Assembly (NCBI GenBank): GCA_021545585.1
Contig: JAJRTF010000026.1
Location: forward strand, 1 to 60,819
Source: Zetaproteobacteria bacterium
GTDB lineage: Bacteria; Pseudomonadota; Zetaproteobacteria; Mariprofundales; Mariprofundaceae
Direction: 5' to 3'
DNA: 60,819 nt
Shown: one piece after another, positions 45,038 through 54,120 of the stretch
Layout of the letters: the number at the start of each line of letters is the position of its first letter
Numbering within the stretch: position 1 is the first letter of the stretch
Program-made: the position numbers and the translations under genes
The notes under the pieces: model-generated
Database searches by the model: none
Seen by the model: only the letters and a program-made list of their open reading frames with translations
What the model was told of the DNA's origin: nothing

Positions 45038-45138
45038 CCTGGGCAATGCCCTCCGTTATTTATGCGTGGACATAGAACAAGAATATACATCCATAAGGCA
45101 TAAATAGACCGATTTTTGACCAATGTCAAAGAATGAGC

Positions 45139-46539
45139 CTAGTCGCCGGTGCAGATCCTTTCAACCAGCTGGCGTACGCTGGGTATAAAACCATCGGCAT
45201 AGAAGGGATCTTCTGCAAAGCGGTAAGCAGCATGACCGGCAAACATAAGGTGTTGATCGGGCTCTGCACCGTGAGCGATTTCCTGCAATGTTTTCTGGAT
45301 GCAGAAGCTGCGCGGATCAGCCTTGCGACCTGTTGTGCCTGCTTCATTGGCGGCCCAGTTGCTGAATTTGCACTGTGACAGGCAGCCCATGCAGTCCAAC
45401 TGCGCCTGACGGATAGATGCGGCTTTTTCGGGGGTGACGAAGACGAAAGTGGAGTCTGGCGAGGGCAGGGCCTTGGTAAATCCGTCAGTCAGATAACCGT
45501 CAATGCGTTTGCGGTCGAATCGCGTGACAAAGACCTCCTTGTTGCGCACGCCGAAGGTAAAACTTTCACTATGGTCGCCGGTCGGATGGTCGGCAAAAGC
45601 CACTTCGCGGTCGGAGCGTTCGTATAATTCATGCAGGAATGTATTATATACAGCCGAGGAATAGAAACCGGTCGGTGAGAAGGGATTGAGTTTGATATCG
45701 CCTTCTTTTAATTTCATCAGGCGTTGTTTCCAGGCACTGGAAATGGGGCTTTCCTGCGTCAGCAGGGGGCGTGTGCCGTATTGGAAGACAATGGGGCCTA
45801 AATCGGGGTTGTCGATCCAGTCACTCCATTCGCGCAGATACCAGACTCCGCCGGCCATGACGATAGGGATATGCTGCAGGCCGAATTCGTTCATGGTTTT
45901 GCGCAGTGCTGCAACACGGGGGAAGGGCGGTTCAGGTGTTTCAGGGTCTTCAGAGTTGGACAGACCGTTGTGACCGCCGGCCAGCCATGGATCTTCATAG
46001 ACTACGCCGCCCAGCCAATCCGGGAACTTCCGATATGAGCGAAGCCATAAAGCCCGGAAGGCGCGGGCAGATGAAATAATGGGATAATAGTGTACCTGAT
46101 ACTGGGCTGCCAGGGGTGCCAGTCGAAAAGGCATGCCCGCACCGCAGGTGATGCCGTGGATCAGCCCCTTGGCTCCTTCCATGACGCCTTGCAGAACCCG
46201 CTCGGCTCCACCCATTTCCCACAGGACATTCATATGCAGGCGACCTTCACCGCCGGCAACTTCATGGGCAATCTGCGCCTGACTGATACCGCCGGAAATA
46301 CCCTGCGCAACCAGTTCCTCGAAGCGTTCCTTGCGGCTGCGGCCATGATAAACCGTGCGGATGATTTCACCGTTTTCGCCCACTTTATCGGCATTTACCG
46401 CTGAAAATGTGCCAATGCCGCCAGCGGCAGCCCAGGCTCCCGAGCTTTCCCCGGTCGATACCGCAACACCTTTTCCGCCTTCGATCAGCGGTAATACCTC
46501 TTTACCTGAAATGGTCATCGATGGGAGCGTGAAAGCCAT
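45139..46539 (-). CDS. Nitronate monooxygenase-like FMN oxidoreductase with cysteine-containing C-terminus
   Basis: A 466-residue NMO/2-nitropropane dioxygenase-type TIM barrel: GGIGTFSAVNAD near the start, GLIHGITCGAGMPFRLAPLA, then IPIVMAGGVWYLREW and VFQYGTRPLLTQESP as the FMN phosphate region. It is longer than classical NMO (about 320-350 residues): the extra C-terminal ~130 residues hold CMGCLSQCKFSNWA plus a further Cys (FCIQKT), suggesting a metal or Fe-S site. The substrate is unknown. AAGGA precedes the ATG and a 9-bp hairpin lies in its leader. Confidence 0.82.
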   Translation of the reverse strand: MAFTLPSMTISGKEVLPLIEGGKGVAVSTGESSGAWAAAGGIGTFSAVNADKVGENGEIIRTVYHGRSRKERFEELVAQGISGGISQAQIAHEVAGGEGRLHMNVLWEMGGAERVLQGVMEGAKGLIHGITCGAGMPFRLAPLAAQYQVHYYPIISSARAFRALWLRSYRKFPDWLGGVVYEDPWLAGGHNGLSNSEDPETPEPPFPRVAALRKTMNEFGLQHIPIVMAGGVWYLREWSDWIDNPDLGPIVFQYGTRPLLTQESPISSAWKQRLMKLKEGDIKLNPFSPTGFYSSAVYNTFLHELYERSDREVAFADHPTGDHSESFTFGVRNKEVFVTRFDRKRIDGYLTDGFTKALPSPDSTFVFVTPEKAASIRQAQLDCMGCLSQCKFSNWAANEAGTTGRKADPRSFCIQKTLQEIAHGAEPDQHLMFAGHAAYRFAEDPFYADGFIPSVRQLVERICTGD

Positions 46540-46553
46540 GTGCGTTCCTTTGG

Positions 46554-46575
46554 TTCCCTAAGGAGGCTTAGGGAA
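46554..46575. promoter_or_regulatory. Inverted repeat in the leader of the NMO-like gene
   Basis: A perfect 9-bp inverted repeat (46554-46562 with 46567-46575) with a four-base GAGG/CCTC loop lies 15 bases upstream of the NMO-like start codon. It could be an operator or an attenuating hairpin. Confidence 0.5.
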
Positions 46576-46698
46576 AAACATTGATATAAGGCCAAAAACC
46601 GCGTCAAGATTCATGCCCTGACAGAGAAGGCTAGCAAAGCTCGCAGATGGTAGCAAAAGACACATGCGGGTTTGTTGTCAGGGTGATAGTTTCGGGAT

Positions 46699-47820
46699 AT
46701 GAATGGAATGAATTGCTTTGCCGTGGTTTTGCCCGGGCTGGAAAAGCTCGTACGGGATGAACTGGCGGGCCTGTCGGTCCACGATATTGAGGTGATGGAT
46801 GGGGGGGTGGGCTTTGCCGCCAGCCCCGATGCCTTATGCCGGGTCAACCTCAGGGCGCGGTGCATTACCAGAGTGCTTGTCAGGCTTGCCGAGTTCAAGG
46901 CATTGTCCTTCCCTGAGTTGTTCAATAAGAACCGAAAGATTGCCTGGGAACGCTATATCTCCAAAAACCTTCCGGTACAGGTCAGGGCGAGCTGCCATCA
47001 GTCACGCCTGATGCATTCAGGCCGTGTGGAACAGGCGGTGTTTGATGCAGTTCGGGGTCGGTTGGGCTTTGATGTGAGAGAGGCTTCATCAGCAGAGGGT
47101 GAGATTCAGCGGGTCACGGCTCGTCTGGTGCATGATCGGTGCGTGATCAGTGTCGACAGCTCCGGTGAGCGTCTGGATCGGAGGGGTTATCGTTTGCATG
47201 CCGGTCGGGCGCCGATCAGAGAAACGGCTGCTGCAGGTATTCTTCAGTGGATGGCGTGGACTCCGGATGAGCCGCTTGTCCTGCCCATGTGCGGATCCGG
47301 AACGTTTGCCATTGAGGCGGCCTTGTCGGGGTTTGAGAGGGCGGTGAATCTGGATCATGCTTTTTCCATGCTGCACTGGCCGATGTTGAAGCAGAGGCGT
47401 TGGCAGCGCATACGGGATAAGGCTGAAAAGATGAAAAAAGCTCGCCCGCTGCTGATTAAGGCCAGCGATATTGATCCGGATATTCTGCAGCAGGCGATAC
47501 TTAATGCTGAAAGGGCCGGCACGGGTGATACAATATGTTTCAGGCAACTGGATGTTTTTGATCTGCTTCCTCCACATGATATCTCGACTCCGGGGGTGTT
47601 GCTGTGCAATCCGCCTTATGGAGAACGAATCAAGGGCGATGTCTCGGGGCTGTATAAAAAACTCGGCGAACTGTTTCGCGATGCCTTTAGCGGCTGGCGA
47701 ATGGGGGTGATCGTGCCTGATCAGGTGTGCGAGCGTGCTATTGGCTTGTCTGCCAAACGGCGTCTTAAGATCAAGCATGGCGGAAAGTGGGTGCATGTAC
47801 TGCATTTTGAAGGCCCCTGA
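46699..47820 (+). CDS. THUMP-domain class I SAM-dependent RNA methyltransferase (RlmL-like)
   Basis: A 373-residue protein. The N-terminal THUMP region (about 1-150: CFAVVLPGLEKLVRDELAGL, DRRGYRLHAGRAPIRETAA) precedes the methyltransferase domain. The latter has the SAM motif LPMCGSGTFAIEAAL (about 196-210) and the catalytic LLCNPPYGERI (about 305-315), typical of rRNA m2G methyltransferases. It corresponds to the N-terminal half of E. coli RlmL, lacking the RlmK half. Probably acts on 23S rRNA. It is divergent from the NMO-like gene. Confidence 0.87.
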   Translation: MNGMNCFAVVLPGLEKLVRDELAGLSVHDIEVMDGGVGFAASPDALCRVNLRARCITRVLVRLAEFKALSFPELFNKNRKIAWERYISKNLPVQVRASCHQSRLMHSGRVEQAVFDAVRGRLGFDVREASSAEGEIQRVTARLVHDRCVISVDSSGERLDRRGYRLHAGRAPIRETAAAGILQWMAWTPDEPLVLPMCGSGTFAIEAALSGFERAVNLDHAFSMLHWPMLKQRRWQRIRDKAEKMKKARPLLIKASDIDPDILQQAILNAERAGTGDTICFRQLDVFDLLPPHDISTPGVLLCNPPYGERIKGDVSGLYKKLGELFRDAFSGWRMGVIVPDQVCERAIGLSAKRRLKIKHGGKWVHVLHFEGP

Positions 47821-47877
47821 TTTGCTGAACTAAATATCTTTAGCCAAGTCTGATGTAATGTTGCTAGGTTTGCGGGG

Positions 47878-49818
47878 ATGAAGACGAAGCGTAGAAAGCA
47901 GAACGAGACAGCGAGTCAGAAGAATTCCGACATTACCTTCATGGAAAGGTTACGACAATTAAAGCCGGAATGGTTACTGATGCTGATACCTTTACTGGCC
48001 ATGCTGCCCATGCTGATAAGCCGGATGTTTCCCTTTGTGGCTCCGAATGAAGAGCCCAAGTGGGCCGTTCTGGTCGTTTGCGGTCTGTTGACGGGCCTGA
48101 TATCTGCATGGTGCCTGTGGCAACGCAAGCAGCCAGTGGCTGTGATATTTTCCTTGCCGGGACTGTTGCTGGGCTCCTTTCTTGTTCTGCTTGGTCTCGG
48201 CATTTTTATGGGACCAAACCCTGTTGATGGATTGATTCGCTATGTGTTTTGGCTGGTTGCCGTTGCGGTGTTTCTGGTTGCTGTCTGGGCGATGCGCCAG
48301 GACAGGCAATGGCTGGATGCACTGATTTGGGCTACTTCAATCGCCGCACTTGTTTTTTCTCTCGGCTACTGGTGGAGCTATGTACTTGATTTTGGCAAAC
48401 CCGGATACAATGTCAGCGTACTCTTTTCTCCCATAGGTCATGTGAATTTCACCGGCGATGTACTGGTGGTTCTTTTACCGGCTCTGACCTGGATGCTGGT
48501 TGCCCGGGCCAATCCCATCCTGCGCGTTATGAACTGGTTCTCAGTGGTTACGATTGCCACGGTGCTGCTGGTGGCAGCCAGCCGTGGTGCGCTGGGGGGG
48601 CTGGCCGTTGGTGTCTTGCTGCTGGCCATTGTGGTCGGCAGGCATGGATGGCAGGCATGGAAAAGCAAAACTTTTTCCATGAGCTGTGCGTTGCCCGCCC
48701 TGTGGGTGGTTTCAGCATTGCTTACGGCTTTTATTGTCAACAGCAGTTTACCTTATCATTACAGGGAGCTGGTGCGTTTGTCGGGCACAATTGAGGTGGC
48801 AGTGGAAGAAAAAACCGCATCCCAGCTGACTGAAGGTGTTGAACAGCCGCCTCTGGCTGCGTTCTGGGCATCGACCTATCCTGTCCTCACGGCTCGCACC
48901 CCGATGTATGCCTCAGCCATGGCCATGGCACTCGATGCTCCTTTATTGGGGCAGGGGACAGGCAGCTTCCCCTTTGTGTATCCGGCATGGAGCAACCGTT
49001 TTCCTGATTTTCGCGATCCCTTGAGTACCGCACGCACTTTCACCACCAATCCGCATAATATCGTGTTGCAGTTGGCCAGCCAGAACGGTTTTGTGGCTAC
49101 ATTGCTTTTTCTCAGCTTGCCGGGGCTATTATGGTTCGGACTGTTGCGCTCATTATGGCGTGAATGGCACGGTTGGCGTGCTGCAGGCCTGACCGCGATT
49201 ACGGCTGCGGGATTCGATGCCATGTTTAACCATGTATTTTATAATCCTGCCAGCATGTTTGTGTTTGCTCTTTTTGCCGGGGCATGGTGGGGCTCGCTGA
49301 ACGCCGGGCGTCTTCTGTCGAAGTCGCCGTTCAGGTTGATGCTGCCCTGGACGAAGACCATGGCAGTCACTCTGGCGATGGTGACTGTTTTGCTTGCCGT
49401 CTGGCCATTGCGCTGGGTGGCTTCGGAATGGCACGTTGGTCAGGCCATGGCACATGCCAGACAGCCGGCTATTGCGGCAAGTGAGTATCAGACTGCTTAT
49501 GCTTTGAACCCTTACAACTTCAGGGCTGTGTTCGGTGTGGCGCAGAGCAGTTACGCGGCGAGGAAGTATGACCAGGCTATAGCCTATCTGAAGGATTTCG
49601 AACTTATTTATCCGTATAATCCACCGGCACTGAACATGCTTGGCGCCGCCTATATGATGAAGAGGGACGCCAAACATGCTGCCGACGCTTTTGAACGGGC
49701 ATTGAAAGTATTGCCCGGCTTTGAGATGGCCGAACAGAATTTAGCGCGTATTCGTCTCATACAAAACAGGGGCTCCGGGCTAATATCGCCTGCACATCAC
49801 CGCCCATCCAGCCGATAA
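47878..49818 (+). CDS. O-antigen ligase-family membrane protein with C-terminal TPRs
   Basis: A 646-residue polytopic protein with about ten helices. The Wzy_C-type region has HVNFTGDVLVVLLPALTW, AASRGALGGLAVGVLLLA, the long periplasmic loop, and LLGQGTGSFPFVYPAW followed by TTNPHNIVLQLASQNGF with the conserved His. After the last helix, TPR-like repeats (ASEYQTAYALNPYNFRAVFG, KYDQAIAYLKDFELIYPYNP, HAADAFERALKVLPGFEMAE) form a soluble tail. It may ligate glycan to lipid A or protein. A second ligase, PglL-like, is at 23642-25372. No other glycan genes are adjacent. Confidence 0.82.
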   Translation: MKTKRRKQNETASQKNSDITFMERLRQLKPEWLLMLIPLLAMLPMLISRMFPFVAPNEEPKWAVLVVCGLLTGLISAWCLWQRKQPVAVIFSLPGLLLGSFLVLLGLGIFMGPNPVDGLIRYVFWLVAVAVFLVAVWAMRQDRQWLDALIWATSIAALVFSLGYWWSYVLDFGKPGYNVSVLFSPIGHVNFTGDVLVVLLPALTWMLVARANPILRVMNWFSVVTIATVLLVAASRGALGGLAVGVLLLAIVVGRHGWQAWKSKTFSMSCALPALWVVSALLTAFIVNSSLPYHYRELVRLSGTIEVAVEEKTASQLTEGVEQPPLAAFWASTYPVLTARTPMYASAMAMALDAPLLGQGTGSFPFVYPAWSNRFPDFRDPLSTARTFTTNPHNIVLQLASQNGFVATLLFLSLPGLLWFGLLRSLWREWHGWRAAGLTAITAAGFDAMFNHVFYNPASMFVFALFAGAWWGSLNAGRLLSKSPFRLMLPWTKTMAVTLAMVTVLLAVWPLRWVASEWHVGQAMAHARQPAIAASEYQTAYALNPYNFRAVFGVAQSSYAARKYDQAIAYLKDFELIYPYNPPALNMLGAAYMMKRDAKHAADAFERALKVLPGFEMAEQNLARIRLIQNRGSGLISPAHHRPSSR

Positions 49819-49866
49819 CGGGAGTCTGATCTGTAGCGGCCGATGGTCTCTTTGTTTGAGGGTCGA

Positions 49867-51378
49867 TTATTTGAGAAATTTCAGATATGCAGGGTTATCT
49901 GATTCATTGACGTATGGATAACCCAGAGCCTCCAGATAGGCCTCGAACTCGCTGCGTTCCTGAACGGGCACCTCGACACCGGCCAGGACCCGGCCGAAAG
50001 CAGCGCCATGATTGCGATAGTGAAAGAGAGAGATGTTCCAGCGACCGCCTGCGCGGGTCAGGAACTCCAGCAGGGCGCCGGGACGTTCCGGGAATTCAAA
50101 TCGGTACAGCATCTCATTCTCGACCAAAGGTGAATGGCCGCCAACCATATGTCGGATATGCAGCTTGGCCAGTTCATTGTCCTGCAGCGACAGCACAGGC
50201 AGTCCCGCTTTTTCCATAGCCTGCTGGATACTGGCTGTTTCATCTTCATCGCGGATGCTTATGCCGGCAAACACATGCGCCTCATCGCGACTGGAGAGGC
50301 GGTAATTGAACTCGGTGATATTGCGATCGCCGATAATGCGACAGAACTCGAGGAAGGCTCCGGGTTGTTCGGGAATGGTCACTGCAAACAGTGTTTCCTT
50401 GCCTTCTCCCATCTCCGTACGTTCGGCCACGTGGCGCATGCGGTCGAAATTCATATTGGCGCCGCTATTGATGGCAGCCAGAATCTGGCCACGGATGCCG
50501 TGCTGACGCACATACTGTTTCAGGCCGGCGACACCCAGAGCGCCGGCCGGTTCGACAATGGTGCGGTTGTCTTCGTAGATATCCTTGATGGCGGCACAGA
50601 TTTCGTCGGTATCGACGAGCAGGATGTCATCGACATATTGCCGAACCAGATCAAAGGTGTGTTCGCCCACCTTTTTGACCGCTACGCCGTCGGCAAAGAT
50701 ACCCACCTGATTGAGGGTAATGCGTTTGCCGGCCCTGATTGAATCATGCATGGCGGCTGAATCAACCGGTTCCACCCCGATGATACGGGTGTTCGGCGAG
50801 TTTGCCTTGAGATACACCGCCATGCCGGCGATCAGGCCGCCACCCCCGATGGGCACAAATACCGCATTCAGATCATTTGGCATCTGACGCATGATTTCCT
50901 CGGCTATGGTTCCCTGTCCGGCAATAACGAGCGGGTCATCATAGGGGTGTACGAAGATCATGCCGGTTTCCTGACAGAGCCTGACCGCATGTGCGGAGGC
51001 ATCGGAATAGCTGTCGCCAAACAGTACGACGTCTGCGCCCATGCGCTGTACAGCAGACACCTTGATGTCCGGTGTGGTACGCGGCATGACGATGGTCGCC
51101 CTGATACCGAGTTTATGACTGGCCAGTGCAACGCCCTGGGCATGGTTGCCTGCTGAGGCACAGATGACGCCATGGGCTTTTTCGTCCTCGGTTAATTGTG
51201 CGATTTTGTTATAGGCGCCGCGCAGTTTGAAGGAAAATACCGGTTGCAGATCCTCGCGTTTGAATAACACCTCATTGTGCAGGCGGGCCGATAATTTCGG
51301 CGCCAGTTCCAGCGGCGACTCGATAGCCACGTCATAGACGCGTGCTTGTTCGATGGCGGCAAGGTATAAATCGCTCAT
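49867..51378 (-). CDS. ilvA: Threonine ammonia-lyase, biosynthetic
   Basis: A 503-residue PLP enzyme giving 2-oxobutyrate for isoleucine synthesis. The PLP lysine is in FSFKLRGAYNKI (about 59), the glycine loop is FVPIGGGGLIAGMA, and two C-terminal ACT-like regulatory domains (LFAVTIPEQPGAFLEFCRII and YRFEFPERPGALLEFLTRAG) imply feedback by isoleucine/valine. Length is the long biosynthetic form. Its start codon overlaps an in-frame ATG of the divergent pabC gene, so promoters of both must lie in coding sequence. Confidence 0.96.
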   Translation of the reverse strand: MSDLYLAAIEQARVYDVAIESPLELAPKLSARLHNEVLFKREDLQPVFSFKLRGAYNKIAQLTEDEKAHGVICASAGNHAQGVALASHKLGIRATIVMPRTTPDIKVSAVQRMGADVVLFGDSYSDASAHAVRLCQETGMIFVHPYDDPLVIAGQGTIAEEIMRQMPNDLNAVFVPIGGGGLIAGMAVYLKANSPNTRIIGVEPVDSAAMHDSIRAGKRITLNQVGIFADGVAVKKVGEHTFDLVRQYVDDILLVDTDEICAAIKDIYEDNRTIVEPAGALGVAGLKQYVRQHGIRGQILAAINSGANMNFDRMRHVAERTEMGEGKETLFAVTIPEQPGAFLEFCRIIGDRNITEFNYRLSSRDEAHVFAGISIRDEDETASIQQAMEKAGLPVLSLQDNELAKLHIRHMVGGHSPLVENEMLYRFEFPERPGALLEFLTRAGGRWNISLFHYRNHGAAFGRVLAGVEVPVQERSEFEAYLEALGYPYVNESDNPAYLKFLK

Positions 51379-51415
51379 GGGCGGCTTCTACCATGAAGAG
51401 GAACAGGATTCGAGC

Positions 51416-52210
51416 GTGAACATCGTGATGGTGGATCAGATGGATCGCGGACTGGCCTATGGCGAGGCCTGTTTTGAGACCTTTCGCGTTATTGATGGCC
51501 ATGTGTTTGCCTGGTCGGCGCATATGCAGCGACTGGAATCGGGGCTGGCAATGTTTGGGCTGAATCTGTCCGAGCTGCAGATGGAGTCGGTTTATCGCGC
51601 CTGTCTGGCAGCGGCGGCTAAAAGCGGTGATGATGCTTTGCTGCGCCTGACCGTCAGCGGCGGTCAGTCTGACTGGGGCTTGTTCAGGCATGGGCGCGAT
51701 ATCGGCATTTATGTCCAGACTGTGCCGATCCGGGAAAAGGTGCGCCAGCCTAAATCATTGCTCCTGCTGGACTGGCCTTTTCCACCGAAGCCCAGACCGG
51801 CCAAGTTCACATCGGACTATGGTGAGACACTGCGGGTGCTGAAGGATATTGCCCATGCCGATGTGCTTTTTGTGCACAATGGGCTGCTGTTAGGTAGTGC
51901 AACGGCCAATGTGCTGCTGTATCGTGAACAGCACTGGTGGTCGCCGGATGGCGATGGCATTTTGCCGGGTGTCGTGCGTGATTTTCTGGTGACAAAAGGG
52001 GTTGTGCATCTGGCCAAGTGTCCGCTTGACTGGCTGGATGATGCGGAGGCAGTGATGTTGAGTAATAGTGGCTCATTTTTGCAGGCTGTTAGCTCAATCA
52101 CTTCAGATTCGGTGGGTGAAAGGTTTTTTGATTCGCAGCATTCAGCGATGGGTAGGCTTATTGATGCATTGCAGAACCAGCCGGGCATGCCGGCGGGGGG
52201 ATTGGATTGA
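51416..52210 (+). CDS. pabC: Aminodeoxychorismate lyase (class IV PLP)
   Basis: A 264-residue fold-type IV PLP enzyme releasing 4-aminobenzoate in folate synthesis. It opens VDQMDRGLAYGEACFETFRV; the PLP Lys is in RPAKFTSDYGETLRVLKD and the late LLLGSATANVLLY and EAVMLSNSGSFLQAVSSI blocks fit. GTG 51416 has AGGA seven bases upstream; ATG 51377 is an alternative adding 13 residues. Branched-chain aminotransferase is a less likely relative, but the operon with mltG, tmk and holB is the pabC context of E. coli. Confidence 0.88.
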   Translation: MNIVMVDQMDRGLAYGEACFETFRVIDGHVFAWSAHMQRLESGLAMFGLNLSELQMESVYRACLAAAAKSGDDALLRLTVSGGQSDWGLFRHGRDIGIYVQTVPIREKVRQPKSLLLLDWPFPPKPRPAKFTSDYGETLRVLKDIAHADVLFVHNGLLLGSATANVLLYREQHWWSPDGDGILPGVVRDFLVTKGVVHLAKCPLDWLDDAEAVMLSNSGSFLQAVSSITSDSVGERFFDSQHSAMGRLIDALQNQPGMPAGGLD

Positions 52211-53223
52211 AGCAGCCGTTTAGAACAGCGCTGATCGGCGCATCGGCTTTACTGGTGCTTCTGTGTGTGGCGATGGGCTGGTTCTATGTTCAGATACATG
52301 CTGAGACAGGGCCGATTAGTGCGGTGGAGATATCCATTCCCCACGGAGCTTCCTCACCGAGAATCGCCGACCAGTTAGTACAGGCGGATGTGATTTCATC
52401 TGCATTTGTATTTCGACTGTATGCCCGGCTGACCGGAAGAGCTGCACATTTGCGCAGCGGTTATTACAGCTTTGCCGGACCTGCCAGCCTGCAGCAAGTG
52501 GTCGAGCGTCTGGTGCAAGGTGATGTCATGCCGTTTCAAGTGACGATTCCCGAAGGGCTGAGAACCGATGAGGTGCTGACCTTGCTGGCTGCACAGACAG
52601 GCGTGCCCCTGACGCTCTGGCAGGCGGCGCTGCATCAGCTGTTGCCGCATGATGACGAAGGCCGGCTTTTGCCTGAGACCTATCAATATACCAGGCCGGT
52701 CAATGCCAAACGATTGCTGCGTTCCATGCTGCGGGCTCAGGAGGATATTCTTGAGAAATTGGCCGATTCTGATGCGCAGCGAAACAGACTGCGCGTGATG
52801 GCTTCCATTATTGAGAAGGAAACGGCCTTGGCTTCAGAACGACCCATAGTGGCAGCTGTTATCCGGAACAGATTGGAACGACATATGCCGCTGCAGATGG
52901 ATCCGACGGTGATTTATGGCATCTGGAAAACACACGGCTCGTTTTCCGGTAACATCCGGCGCAAGGATTTGCTTAGCGATACCCCCTGGAATACCTATAC
53001 CCGGCGCGGTCTGCCGCCGACGCCGATTGGCAATCCCGGAGCTGACTCGCTCCGTGCCGCAGCACATCCAACCGATGTCGATGCCCTGTATTTTGTCGCT
53101 GATGGCAAGGGCGGACATGTGTTTGCATCCACGCTGGCTGAACATCAGGCGAATGTGCGCAGATGGATAGGCATTGAGCGCAGGCAGAACCGGATAAGGG
53201 AAAAGAACACAGTTGCAAAATAA
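52207..53223 (+). CDS. mltG: Endolytic murein transglycosylase MltG
   Basis: A 338-residue inner-membrane enzyme (YceG) that terminates glycan strands. The N-terminal helix (about 8-27) is followed by a LysM-like subdomain (IPHGASSPRIADQLVQADVI), and the catalytic Glu is in MASIIEKETALASERP (about 203-210). YNTYTRRGLPPTPIGNPG-like WNTYTRRGLPPTPIGNPG and the DALYFVADGKGGHVFA end are diagnostic. TTG 52207 overlaps the pabC stop and GGGGGGA lies just upstream. Confidence 0.95.
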   Translation: MKQPFRTALIGASALLVLLCVAMGWFYVQIHAETGPISAVEISIPHGASSPRIADQLVQADVISSAFVFRLYARLTGRAAHLRSGYYSFAGPASLQQVVERLVQGDVMPFQVTIPEGLRTDEVLTLLAAQTGVPLTLWQAALHQLLPHDDEGRLLPETYQYTRPVNAKRLLRSMLRAQEDILEKLADSDAQRNRLRVMASIIEKETALASERPIVAAVIRNRLERHMPLQMDPTVIYGIWKTHGSFSGNIRRKDLLSDTPWNTYTRRGLPPTPIGNPGADSLRAAAHPTDVDALYFVADGKGGHVFASTLAEHQANVRRWIGIERRQNRIREKNTVAK

Positions 53224-53470
53224 GGATGTGTTGATCTTCGAGGTGCGCCTGCCGGCCCGGCAGGTGGTTTTTTTTCAGGCCCTGTTGCAGGGTGAGGATG
53301 GTCTGGCTGTGGCGCGCTGTTTCGATCCACAGCGTATCAGGCAACAGCTCTGGACCAGCGCTGCCCAGCGTGATGAATTGATGGGCTGGCTGGCAAATGT
53401 ACCGGAAAGCATCGGGCTGAAAATACTGGATGAATGGATATGGCGGGCAGGGGATAGTCGTACGGCATGA
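53213..53470 (+). CDS. Small DUF4911-like protein
   Basis: An 85-residue protein starting at a TTG that overlaps the mltG end by 11 bases. The sequence FEVRLPARQVVFFQALLQGEDGLAVARCFDPQ resembles DUF4911 proteins, which lie beside tmk/holB in several proteobacteria. No membrane segment; function unknown. Its stop overlaps the tmk start (ATGA), so it is part of the pabC-mltG-tmk-holB unit. Confidence 0.65.
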   Translation: MQNKDVLIFEVRLPARQVVFFQALLQGEDGLAVARCFDPQRIRQQLWTSAAQRDELMGWLANVPESIGLKILDEWIWRAGDSRTA

Positions 53471-54120
53471 ATACACAACATTTTATCAGCTTTGAGGGCA
53501 TTGACGGATGCGGCAAGAGCACCCAGTTGCGCATGCTTCGGGACTGGCTGGAGGCTCAGGGTATTGAGGTTGTGGCAACGCGCGAACCGGGAGATACGGC
53601 ACTCGGAATGGAAATCCGAAGCCTGTTGCTGGACGGCAATTTTGTGCCATGCGCAGAAGCCGAATTGCTGCTGTTTCTGGCTGATCGAGCCCAGCATGTG
53701 CGCGAACTTATTCTGCCGGCATTACAGCGCGGGGCATGGGTATTGTGCGACCGCTATACCGATTCGACACTGGCCTATCAGCTGGCAGCGCGCCGCCTTG
53801 ATACAAGTGGGGAAGGTGCCTTGAACAGCCTGCTTGCCTTCGCCGAATGCCGGCTGCGGCCAGATCTGACCCTGTGGTTCGATCTTGCTGTGCATCAGGC
53901 GAGCGGGCGTATGCGGCAGCGTCAGCTGGCCGGGGAGGAGAGTACCCGGCTGGATGATGAATCGGCCGCCTTTCATCAGCGGGTAGCTGAGGCATTTGTT
54001 CACCGGCATGCTGCCGAACCCGATCGTATTATATGGGTGGATGCTGCTCCTTCGGCGGATCAAATCCATGACATGGTGCGGCGCATATTGAGCGACCGCT
54101 GGCCAGAATTGGATCAATGA
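53467..54120 (+). CDS. tmk: Thymidylate kinase
   Basis: A 217-residue dTMP kinase. The P-loop is FEGIDGCGKSTQ (about 10-21), the DR(Y/H) motif is in VLCDRYTDSTLAYQ, and the LID region has RQRQLAGEESTRLDDES. It phosphorylates dTMP for DNA synthesis. It overlaps both neighbours by four bases, an arrangement with mltG and holB conserved in enterobacteria. Confidence 0.96.
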   Translation: MNTQHFISFEGIDGCGKSTQLRMLRDWLEAQGIEVVATREPGDTALGMEIRSLLLDGNFVPCAEAELLLFLADRAQHVRELILPALQRGAWVLCDRYTDSTLAYQLAARRLDTSGEGALNSLLAFAECRLRPDLTLWFDLAVHQASGRMRQRQLAGEESTRLDDESAAFHQRVAEAFVHRHAAEPDRIIWVDAAPSADQIHDMVRRILSDRWPELDQ

